Below are positions 16,009 through 22,414 of a stretch of 40,949 nt of DNA, piece after piece. The DNA is from Acidimicrobiaceae bacterium (GTDB taxonomy: Bacteria > Actinomycetota > Acidimicrobiia > Acidimicrobiales > Aldehydirespiratoraceae), in contig VYCM01000108.1 of assembly GCA_009843915.1 (NCBI GenBank), forward strand, positions 1 to 40,949. The letters run 5' to 3'. A program made the position numbers and the translations under genes. The first letter of the stretch is position 1; every line of letters begins with the position of its first letter. Below the pieces are notes generated by a model that saw only the letters and a program-made list of their open reading frames with translations, ran no database searches and was not told where the DNA came from.

Positions 16009-16782
16009 ATGGCCCACCTGTCGTGGCCGGCGTACGCCGAGCGGATCGCCAACGGCGCGGTGGTGCTGATCCCGGTGGGAGCGCTGGAGCAGCACGGCCG
16101 CCACCTGCCCCTCGGTGTGGACTTCATGCTGGCCGAAGCGGTGGCGCTGGCCACGGCCGAGCACGTCGATGCCGTGGTCGCCCCGCCGTTCGTCTACGGC
16201 TACAAGTCGCAGCTGCGCACCGGCGGCGGACCCCAGTTCGCCGGTACCGTCGGCCTTGACGGCCACTCACTGTCGAGCGCGATCACCGACGTGCTGCGCG
16301 GCCTCGCCCGCGGCGGGGCCGACAAGCTGGCCATCGTCGACGGGCACTACGAGAACCAGATGTTCCTCACCGAGGCGTGCGACCTGGCCATCCGGGAGTT
16401 CCGCCAGAGCGGGCGGGACGGCGTCAAGATCGTGCAGGCCCGTTACTTCGAGCAGTTCGACGAGGCCATCCTCAAGCGCCACGTCGGTGGCCCGCCTCTG
16501 GACCTCGCCTACGAGCACGCCGGGGTCTTCGAGACCTCCCTGTTCCTGCACCTCTTCGGCGACCTGGTCGACATGGACGCCGCGCCGGAGCAGGCCTTCA
16601 AGGAGTTCCCCAGCTACGACTGCCACCCTCCCCACGACGACTGGGTACCGGCGACGGGAGCGCTGTCGGATCCCCATCGGGCAACGGCGGCGCTGGGACG
16701 GGAGATCTTCGACGCCTGCGTGCAGGGCATGGTGCGCATCCTGGAGACCGAGTTTGGCCCTGAGGGGGACGGGAGCAATTGA
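16009..16782 (+). CDS. Creatininase-family amidohydrolase (257 aa)
   Basis: A metal-dependent cyclic-amide hydrolase. The two-metal ligand set of Pseudomonas creatininase (E34, H36, D45, H120, E122 from memory) maps with identical spacing onto E27, H29, D38, H113 and E115, and the HYEN motif, YKSQ, TGGG and EH-AGVFETS (E169/H170) regions are also alike. This places it nearer to true creatininase than to the MftE or ArfB branches, whose motif is usually HGGN. However, the two aromatic lid residues W154 and W174 appear as F147 and L166, so the substrate may not be creatinine. ATG 16009 is preceded by AGGGG; a GTG at 15973 overlapping the SDR stop is an alternative start adding 12 residues. The stop overlaps the acyl-CoA synthetase start. 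Confidence 0.87.
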   Translation: MAHLSWPAYAERIANGAVVLIPVGALEQHGRHLPLGVDFMLAEAVALATAEHVDAVVAPPFVYGYKSQLRTGGGPQFAGTVGLDGHSLSSAITDVLRGLARGGADKLAIVDGHYENQMFLTEACDLAIREFRQSGRDGVKIVQARYFEQFDEAILKRHVGGPPLDLAYEHAGVFETSLFLHLFGDLVDMDAAPEQAFKEFPSYDCHPPHDDWVPATGALSDPHRATAALGREIFDACVQGMVRILETEFGPEGDGSN

Positions 16783-18917
16783 CGATGCGGCTCGGCGATC
16801 GGATGCGCAGCGGCATCGGGGCCCTGCTCGACCCCCGGTCGGTGGCCGTCGTCGGGGCCTCCGACCGCGAGGGCTCGTTCGGCGGCGAGTGCCTCGACAA
16901 CCTCCGGGGCCACGGCTACCGGCACGAGCTGATGGCGGTCCACCCCAGGCACACCGAGGTGCGAGGCGTGGACTGCGTCCCGAGCCTCGAAGCGTGCCAG
17001 GGCGAGTTCGACGCGGTTGTGTTGGCTGTCGGCGCAGGCCGGGTTCTCGACACCCTCAAGCAGGCCATCGCGGCCGGGGCTCGCAGCGCCATCGTGTTCG
17101 CCTCCGGCTTCGGCGACGGGGGCGCAGAGGGCAAGGCCCAGGAGACGGAGCTGGCCCGCATCGCCAGCAACGCCGGGATGGCCGTGGTCGGCCCGAACTG
17201 CCTGGGCACCATGAACCGCCACACCGGAGCCACCCTCTGGGGCACCTACATGAAGCGGCTGGGAGCCCCAGGACCGGTCTCGATCATCGCCCAGAGCGGC
17301 TCGGTGGCCCAGATGCTGTCCATCGACGACCGGGGCCTGGGGATCGCCAGCATCCTGTCCACCGGCAACGAAGCGGTGGTCACCTCCGCCCATGCCCTAA
17401 ACCACCTGGCCGACGATCCCTTCACCGAAGTGGTCCTGCTGTTCATCGAGACGATCCGCGACCCAACCGCCTTCGCGGCCGCGGCCCGGCGGGCCCGGGC
17501 CAACGGCAAGCGTCTGGCCGTGGTGCGCAACGGCCGCAGCGAGACCGGCTCGGCCACCATCGCCGGCCACACCGGCGGGCTGGCCGGCGACGACGCCGTG
17601 TACTCAGCCTTCTTCGAGCGGCTCGGCATCCCCCGCTTCAACGACATCGACACCCTGCTGGAGGCCGGGGCCTACCTGCTCGCCTTCAAAGATCCGCCCA
17701 CCAGCGGTGGATTGGGCGTCATGACGCTGTCGGGCGGCGAGGCCGGGCTGGCCGCCGACCTCGCCGACGATGCCGGGCTGGAACTGCCGCCGTTCTCCGA
17801 TGAGGGCGCGACCAGCCTCAACGAACTACTGCCAGACTTCCGTTCGCCCAACAACCCGATGGACGGCATAACCCTCGGCTTCGATGTCGAGGGTGTGCGC
17901 ACTGTCTGCGATGCCATGGCCGGCGACACCGCCTTCGGCACGGTGGCCATGGTCTTCGGTGCCCCCGCCGCCGGCGGCCATGACGACGCCTTCGTGCTCG
18001 ACGTGATGCAGGACGGCCTGCTGACCGAGCCGGACGCCGACACCAGGCTGGTCATCGTCAACACGGTGGCAGCCCTCGGACGGAATGCACAGCTCGAGCA
18101 GCGAGCCCGCGAGTTGGGCGGCGTGATGCTTCAAGGCCTGCGGGCCGGACTCGAGGTGATCTCCAAGTGCGGGGACGCCGCTCCCCCGGCAGCAATGCCG
18201 AGGCTGGCCGATGTGGCCGCCCCGGCCGGGCTCGCAGGCTGGGACGGCCTGGATGAGGCGGCACGCTTCGAGGTGATGAACCGAGCGGGAGTGCCGATGG
18301 TGGAGTGCCGGCTGGTCGGCGACCGCGCCGAGGCCGTGACCGCGCTGCACCAGTGGGGCCGCCCGATCGTGCTCAAGGGGTGCGCACCCGATCTGGCCCA
18401 CAAGACCGAGCACGGTCTCGTCAAGACCAACCTGACGGAGGCCGTCGCCGTTGAAGCGGCGTTCAACGACATCGTCGCCGTCCTCGGAGAACTCAACCTG
18501 GCGGGCTCGCACGTCGTGGCCCAGCCCATGGCCCGGGACGGGTTGGAGCTCATCGTCGGCGTGCGCAACGAGCCGGGATTCGGCCCGATGCTGGTGGTCG
18601 GTCCCGGAGGCGTGCTCGTCGACCTGATCAGCGAGGCCAGCATCCATGCCGCCCCGATCAGCGAGGACACCGCGGCGGAGATCGTGTCGACCGGCCGCAT
18701 CGGCCGGCTCATCGACGGCTACCGCGGTGCCGGACCATTCGACCGGGATGCGGCCGCGCGGGCCCTCGTCGCCATGTCGGAGTTCGCGTGGGCGGCCCGC
18801 CACCACATCTCGTTCGCGGAGATCAACCCGCTCATCGTCCACGCCGACGGTGCGTCGGCCGTTGACATCGCCCTCTCGCGGCGCGGGCCGACCTCTCAAC
18901 CGGACGTCCAACCATGA
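16779..18917 (+). CDS. ADP-forming acyl-CoA synthetase, fused alpha-beta (712 aa)
   Basis: It would activate a carboxylic acid to its CoA thioester with ATP, releasing ADP and phosphate. Domains in order: CoA-binding Rossmann domain (about 15-140, opening with DPRSVAVVGASDREGSFG), two succinyl-CoA-ligase-like domains (GPNCLG 138-143, QSGSV 172-176), the phosphohistidine site H264 in GHTGGLAG, and a C-terminal ATP-grasp domain from about residue 490 ending in EINPLIV. Single-chain fused forms of about 700 aa are common in actinobacteria. The start is TTG at 16779 overlapping the creatininase stop, or ATG at 16785. It is coupled to MaoC by an ATGA overlap. Place in the operon suggests it activates the acid freed by the amidohydrolase. 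Confidence 0.93.
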   Translation: MTMRLGDRMRSGIGALLDPRSVAVVGASDREGSFGGECLDNLRGHGYRHELMAVHPRHTEVRGVDCVPSLEACQGEFDAVVLAVGAGRVLDTLKQAIAAGARSAIVFASGFGDGGAEGKAQETELARIASNAGMAVVGPNCLGTMNRHTGATLWGTYMKRLGAPGPVSIIAQSGSVAQMLSIDDRGLGIASILSTGNEAVVTSAHALNHLADDPFTEVVLLFIETIRDPTAFAAAARRARANGKRLAVVRNGRSETGSATIAGHTGGLAGDDAVYSAFFERLGIPRFNDIDTLLEAGAYLLAFKDPPTSGGLGVMTLSGGEAGLAADLADDAGLELPPFSDEGATSLNELLPDFRSPNNPMDGITLGFDVEGVRTVCDAMAGDTAFGTVAMVFGAPAAGGHDDAFVLDVMQDGLLTEPDADTRLVIVNTVAALGRNAQLEQRARELGGVMLQGLRAGLEVISKCGDAAPPAAMPRLADVAAPAGLAGWDGLDEAARFEVMNRAGVPMVECRLVGDRAEAVTALHQWGRPIVLKGCAPDLAHKTEHGLVKTNLTEAVAVEAAFNDIVAVLGELNLAGSHVVAQPMARDGLELIVGVRNEPGFGPMLVVGPGGVLVDLISEASIHAAPISEDTAAEIVSTGRIGRLIDGYRGAGPFDRDAAARALVAMSEFAWAARHHISFAEINPLIVHADGASAVDIALSRRGPTSQPDVQP

Positions 18918-19429
18918 CGACCGGAGGCGACAGGGCCGCGGCCGGCACCGGGCAGGTCCTCACTGAGCTGCGGGCCAAGGTCGGCTGCGAGCTCGGCACC
19001 ACGGAGTGGTTCGAGGTGACCCAGCTCGAAGCCGACGTGTTCTCGGCGCTCACCGACGACTGGGACCACATGCACAATGACCCCGGATGGGCTCGAAGCA
19101 CCCCGTGGGGCGGCACCATCGCCCACGGGATCTACATGATCGCCCTCATCCCGTCGGTGATGAAGAAGCTGACCGCACTCCCTTTCGTCAACGACGACCC
19201 GGAACGCGGCTTCACCCTGAACTACGGCTTCAACAAGGTGCGCTTCGTGGCACCGACACGCATCGACCTCCCGGTGAGGGCCACCGTGGGGGTGCTCTCG
19301 GTGGAGGACAAGGCCAACGGCAGCGTCCTTCTCACCTTCTCGGTGACCTTCCTCCAGCGCCACCATGACGAGGAGGTCACCACCACCTACGCCGAATACC
19401 TCCTCTACATGGACTTCTCGTCCGCTTGA
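18914..19429 (+). CDS. MaoC-like hot-dog hydratase/dehydratase (171 aa)
   Basis: A single hot-dog domain like (R)-specific enoyl-CoA hydratase and the NodN/MaoC group. The catalytic pair is D49-x4-H54 in TDDWDHMHND, followed by the GGTIAHGIYMIALIP helix that lines the acyl-CoA pocket. Length of 171 aa is normal for one-domain forms. ATG overlaps the acyl-CoA synthetase stop (ATGA), so the CoA ester made upstream is the probable substrate, hydrated or dehydrated at its alpha-beta bond. No enoyl-CoA-forming dehydrogenase lies in the operon; an SDR two genes on could oxidise the hydroxyacyl product. Confidence 0.88.
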   Translation: MTTGGDRAAAGTGQVLTELRAKVGCELGTTEWFEVTQLEADVFSALTDDWDHMHNDPGWARSTPWGGTIAHGIYMIALIPSVMKKLTALPFVNDDPERGFTLNYGFNKVRFVAPTRIDLPVRATVGVLSVEDKANGSVLLTFSVTFLQRHHDEEVTTTYAEYLLYMDFSSA

Positions 19430-19473
19430 CCCTCAACCCCGCTTGACCCGCCGATGGCGAAAGGAACCCGCAA

Positions 19474-19860
19474 ATGACCGACACCGAGTCGAAGCCGAAC
19501 GTCGAGCGGCTGTACGAGTGCTTGACCGACGGCCGCTACGACGAGGCCCGGGGCCTGCTTCACCCGGAGTATCGATCCAACACCCAGCCGTACGAGACCA
19601 GCGTCGATGCGCTCATCGAGGAGATCGAGGCGATCAAGCAGGCCATGACGTCCCTCAAACGAGAGACGATCCTGACCATGACTGACGGCGACATGGAGGT
19701 GATCCTGCAACGGGTCGAGGGCATCGACCCGTCCTCGGGCGACACCGTCGCCTACCGATCCGCCGACTTCTTCCGGAAGGCCGCCGACGGGCGCTTCATC
19801 GAGCATTGGGATGCGCTGACCTTCGACGGAGGCGACCTGTTCGACGCCATCGAGCTTTGA
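19474..19860 (+). CDS. SnoaL/NTF2-like protein (128 aa)
   Basis: A small cone-shaped barrel protein. The opening VERLYECLTDGRYDEARGLLHPEY helix and loop, and the late strand FFRKAADGRFIEHWDAL, are characteristic of SnoaL-like/NTF2 proteins with Asp or His in the pocket. The ATG follows AAAGGA (19460-19465) by 8 nt. It lies between MaoC and an SDR in the same orientation, 44 and 13 bp from them, and is part of the Rieske operon. It shows no close likeness to the SnoaL-like protein at 1283-1750. Roles in the family include isomerase, dehydratase and ligand carrier; the reaction here is unknown. Confidence 0.85.
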   Translation: MTDTESKPNVERLYECLTDGRYDEARGLLHPEYRSNTQPYETSVDALIEEIEAIKQAMTSLKRETILTMTDGDMEVILQRVEGIDPSSGDTVAYRSADFFRKAADGRFIEHWDALTFDGGDLFDAIEL

Positions 19861-19873
19861 GGAGGCCGTTCAC

Positions 19874-20671
19874 ATGAGCCTTGAAGGCAAGACCGCCATC
19901 GTCACGGGCGCCTCCCATCCGCGAGGCATGGGCGCGGCGGTGGCCGCCAAGCTCGCCGGCCTCGGTGCGACCGTTGCCTTGGTCGACCTCGAGAGCACGG
20001 CCGACGAGCTGGCCGAGCGGGCGGCCGGCATCGTGGCCTCGGGCGGACGGGCCGGCGCCGTGCATGCTGACGCCACCGACGGTGACTCGGTGCAGTCCTG
20101 CGTGGCCACAGTTGTCGAGCAGCTGGGACCGCCGGAGATCCTGGTCAACAATGCGGGCGTGGGGATCGGCAGCCACCAGCTGCTGGAGAACTCCGAGGAG
20201 ATCTGGTCGCAGACCCTGGCGGTCAACCTCATGGGGGTCAACCGGTTCAGCTGCGCGGTCATCCCCCACATGCAGGCCGCCGGCGGCGGGGTGATCGTAA
20301 ACAACTCCTCGATGTCGGGGCTGGGCGCCATCGCCGGGATACCGCCGCCCTACACCGCCAGCAAGCACGCCGTGATCGGGCTGACCAAGGCCATCGCGCT
20401 GGAGTTCGGCCCCGACAACATCCGCTGCGTGGCCATCTGCCCGGGCTCGGTCAGGACCCAACTGCACGCCCGGGTCATGGAGATGCACATGGACATGCAC
20501 GGGCTGTCGTACGAGGAGGCAGAAGAGCTGGAGGTCAGCTTCATCCCGCTCGGTTACTCCTGCGAGCCAGAAGAGGTGGCCGGCGTGGTGGCCTTCCTGG
20601 TCGGTCCCGAGGGGCGCTACCTGACTGGGGTGAGCATCCCGATCGCGGGCGGTATGGCGCCAGGGCTGTGA
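19874..20671 (+). CDS. Short-chain dehydrogenase/reductase with widened glycine loop (265 aa)
   Basis: An SDR with VNNAG at 91-95, catalytic S145 or S146, Y160 (YTASK) and K164. The nucleotide-binding turn reads TGASHPRGMG (11-20), two residues longer than the canonical TGxxxGxG; the SDRs at 21445 and 31774 share this insertion. D38 after beta-2 favours NAD. The ATG follows AGGAGG (19860-19865) by 8 nt, the strongest ribosome site in the operon. It lies 13 bp behind the NTF2-like gene and 35 bp ahead of the AroM-like gene. Substrate unknown, probably a hydroxyacyl-CoA or cyclic alcohol of the pathway. Confidence 0.92.
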   Translation: MSLEGKTAIVTGASHPRGMGAAVAAKLAGLGATVALVDLESTADELAERAAGIVASGGRAGAVHADATDGDSVQSCVATVVEQLGPPEILVNNAGVGIGSHQLLENSEEIWSQTLAVNLMGVNRFSCAVIPHMQAAGGGVIVNNSSMSGLGAIAGIPPPYTASKHAVIGLTKAIALEFGPDNIRCVAICPGSVRTQLHARVMEMHMDMHGLSYEEAEELEVSFIPLGYSCEPEEVAGVVAFLVGPEGRYLTGVSIPIAGGMAPGL

Positions 20672-20706
20672 CCGCCCGCAAGCAGAGCTGAACAAGGAGA
20701 AAGACC

Positions 20707-21408
20707 ATGACGACAATCGGAGTGCTGGTCCCCTACCGGTCCGACCCGGAGATGATCGCGTTCGTCGAGGAGCACCTCGACCTCGAGGCGGACCTGGTGG
20801 TCTGCGGCTCTCAGGACGGCATGAGCGACGACGAACTGCGGGCGCTGTCCGAAGGGGTGGAGCCCAACTCGTACGCCGAGATCCTCGAGGACGGATCGAC
20901 GGTCAACATCACCCGCGAGGTCGTGCTGGAGGGGCTCCAGCGGCAGGCGCAGCGCCTGCTGCACGACGGATGCGACGCGGTGATGATCTGCTGCACCCTC
21001 CCCTGGGAGGAGCTCGACGCCATGGAGGGCGTAGTCACTCCCTACACGATCCTCGAGGACACCGCGGCCACCGTCGCCGGTGGATCCGGTGCCATCGGGG
21101 TGATGCAGCCGGTCGAGGCGGCCATGGAGGAGGAGATCCAGCACTGGCTGGCCTTGGGCGAACGCCGCGGACTGGAGATCCACGCCCACTACGCCGCACC
21201 GCAGGTGCCCGGAGAGGACGTGGTCTTCAGCGACGACCAGTACGCCGAGGTGGCCCGCTCGCTGGCAGTTCAGGATGTCGACGTGATCGTGATGGACTGC
21301 ATGGCCTACACCGAGCACCACCGGGCCGTGGTGGCCGAGGCGTCGGGCAAGCCGGTCCTGAGGGCCATGCAACTGACCGGCATGGTGGTGGAGCACGCCT
21401 ACCGCTGA
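20707..21408 (+). CDS. AroM-family protein (Asp/Glu racemase-like, 233 aa)
   Basis: It resembles AroM, a family of the aspartate/glutamate racemase superfamily whose role is not settled. The block SQDGMSDDELRAL, the EDGS-x-VNITR strand, the ICCTLPW motif with C95/C96 and the later VIVMDCMAY with C198 follow the AroM layout. The two-cysteine arrangement is that of racemases, maleate isomerase and decarboxylases, with C95 or C96 and C198 as candidate acid/base pair. AAGGAGA (20694-20700) precedes the ATG. It closes the Rieske operon. A racemase or isomerase acting on an acid intermediate would fit, but no function can be stated. Confidence 0.8.
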   Translation: MTTIGVLVPYRSDPEMIAFVEEHLDLEADLVVCGSQDGMSDDELRALSEGVEPNSYAEILEDGSTVNITREVVLEGLQRQAQRLLHDGCDAVMICCTLPWEELDAMEGVVTPYTILEDTAATVAGGSGAIGVMQPVEAAMEEEIQHWLALGERRGLEIHAHYAAPQVPGEDVVFSDDQYAEVARSLAVQDVDVIVMDCMAYTEHHRAVVAEASGKPVLRAMQLTGMVVEHAYR

Positions 21409-21418
21409 CGCCTCCGGG

Positions 21419-21434
21419 CGCCCACCTCAGGGCG
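21419..21434. terminator. Weak hairpin between converging genes
   Basis: CGCCC (21419-21423) and GGGCG (21430-21434) form a 5 bp stem with a 6-nt loop in the 36 bp gap between the AroM-family gene and the oppositely running SDR. No T run; only a tentative terminator. Confidence 0.25.
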
Positions 21435-21444
21435 ACACCCCAGT

Positions 21445-22311
21445 TCAGGCGCCGACGATGCTTATGCCGCCGTCCACTCGCAGGGTCGTGCCGGTGATGA
21501 ACTTGGCGCCCGGGGTGCAAAGGAAGGCGACCGCCTCCGCGATGTCCTCGGGAGTGGCGTAGCGGCCAGGAAGGCTAGCCATGCTCTCCAGGGCCTGGAT
21601 GAACTCCTCGGGGCTGTCGGCGAATCCCCGCTCGGTGAACAGTTCCGCCTCGCGCCGGCTGATGTCGGTCCACACGTTTCCCGGGCAGACCGCGTTCACC
21701 CTGATGTTGTCGGGGCCGAACTCCTCGGCCATCACCTTCATCATGCCGACCGCGCCGTGCTTAGTGCCGCTGTAGCAGCCTCCCCCGGCGAACGCGACGA
21801 GACCGGCCACCGAGGTGTTCTGCACGATCGACCCGCCGCCCCGCTCGCGCATGTGGGGCACCACGGCCGCGGCGAAGTCGACGGGCGCCTTCAGGTTGAC
21901 CCGGTAGGAGGCGTCCCACATGTCGTCGGTGGTATCGGCGATGAAGTGGCCGTGCACCGACCCGGCGTTGTTGACCAGGATGTCGATCCCGCCGAGGGCG
22001 TCGAGCGCGGCCGCCACGACCTTGCCGATCTGCGCCTTGTCGGTGATGTCGGCGGTGACCCCTATGGCGTCGGTGCCCAGCGCCCTGACCTCTTCGACGG
22101 CATCGGCCAGTTCCTCACTGGATCCGACGCCGAGGCCCTCGTAGTTGTAGCGGGGGTCGTCTCCCTCGAGGTCGGTCATCACCAGCTTGGCGCCCCGCAC
22201 CGCCAGCGCCTTGGAGATGGCCCGGCCCTGGCCATTGGGCCTGGACGCCCCGGTGACGATGGCCACCTTTCCCTCCAGCGACTGGGACTTTCTCAGCTCC
22301 TCGATGTTCAT
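21445..22311 (-). CDS. Short-chain dehydrogenase/reductase with mycofactocin-SDR-like insertion (288 aa)
   Basis: An SDR with a widened turn TGASRPNGQG (20-29), VNNAG at 113-117, catalytic S167, Y180 (YSGTK) and K184. After D47 at the end of beta-2 comes an extra segment of about 20 residues (EGDDPRYNYEGLGVGSSEEL) before helix 3. Insertions there are known from SDRs whose NAD is held tightly and recycled by mycofactocin; this one is only similar in place, so the link is a guess. The ATG at 22311 starts the conserved part; the frame runs open to 22383 across the operator, which is not credible as coding. It has its own promoter and operator at 22369-22414, separate from the importer operon upstream. 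Confidence 0.9.
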   Translation of the reverse strand: MNIEELRKSQSLEGKVAIVTGASRPNGQGRAISKALAVRGAKLVMTDLEGDDPRYNYEGLGVGSSEELADAVEEVRALGTDAIGVTADITDKAQIGKVVAAALDALGGIDILVNNAGSVHGHFIADTTDDMWDASYRVNLKAPVDFAAAVVPHMRERGGGSIVQNTSVAGLVAFAGGGCYSGTKHGAVGMMKVMAEEFGPDNIRVNAVCPGNVWTDISRREAELFTERGFADSPEEFIQALESMASLPGRYATPEDIAEAVAFLCTPGAKFITGTTLRVDGGISIVGA

Positions 22312-22368
22312 GGCTCGATCCTTGACTCTCTGGCGCGTGCCGCCAGTGCACGACCGCCGTGGCCTCTC

Positions 22369-22390
22369 ATAGTGGGTAATCACCCACTAT
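22369..22390. promoter_or_regulatory. Operator 3: perfect 9-bp inverted repeat, TGGGT-N4-ACCCA core
   Basis: ATAGTGGGT (22369-22377) and ACCCACTAT (22382-22390) are perfect mirror arms around AATC. It is the most symmetrical of the three sites that share this core (others at 8264-8277 and 13852-13875). It overlaps the -10 box and start region of the minus-strand SDR promoter, so bound repressor would block that gene. Confidence 0.75.
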
Positions 22391-22414
22391 AGGACGGGGC
22401 AGCCCCTTGGTCAG
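22386..22414 (-). promoter_or_regulatory. Candidate promoter of the 22311 SDR
   Basis: On the minus strand CTGACC (22414-22409), 17 bp spacer and TATAGT (22391-22386). The -35 box overlaps the stop codon of the upstream flavoprotein gene. Transcription would start near 22379 inside the operator, giving a leader of about 68 nt. Confidence 0.5.

Noticed and set aside
16009-16782. Creatininase-like protein as mycofactocin MftE
   Set aside because: The metal motif is HYEN with creatininase-type YKSQ and TGGG segments, and no other mycofactocin synthesis gene is in the window.
16115-17803. 562-codon plus-strand frame
   Set aside because: Out of frame over the creatininase-like and acyl-CoA synthetase genes; Arg/Pro/Ser-rich translation typical of a shadow frame.
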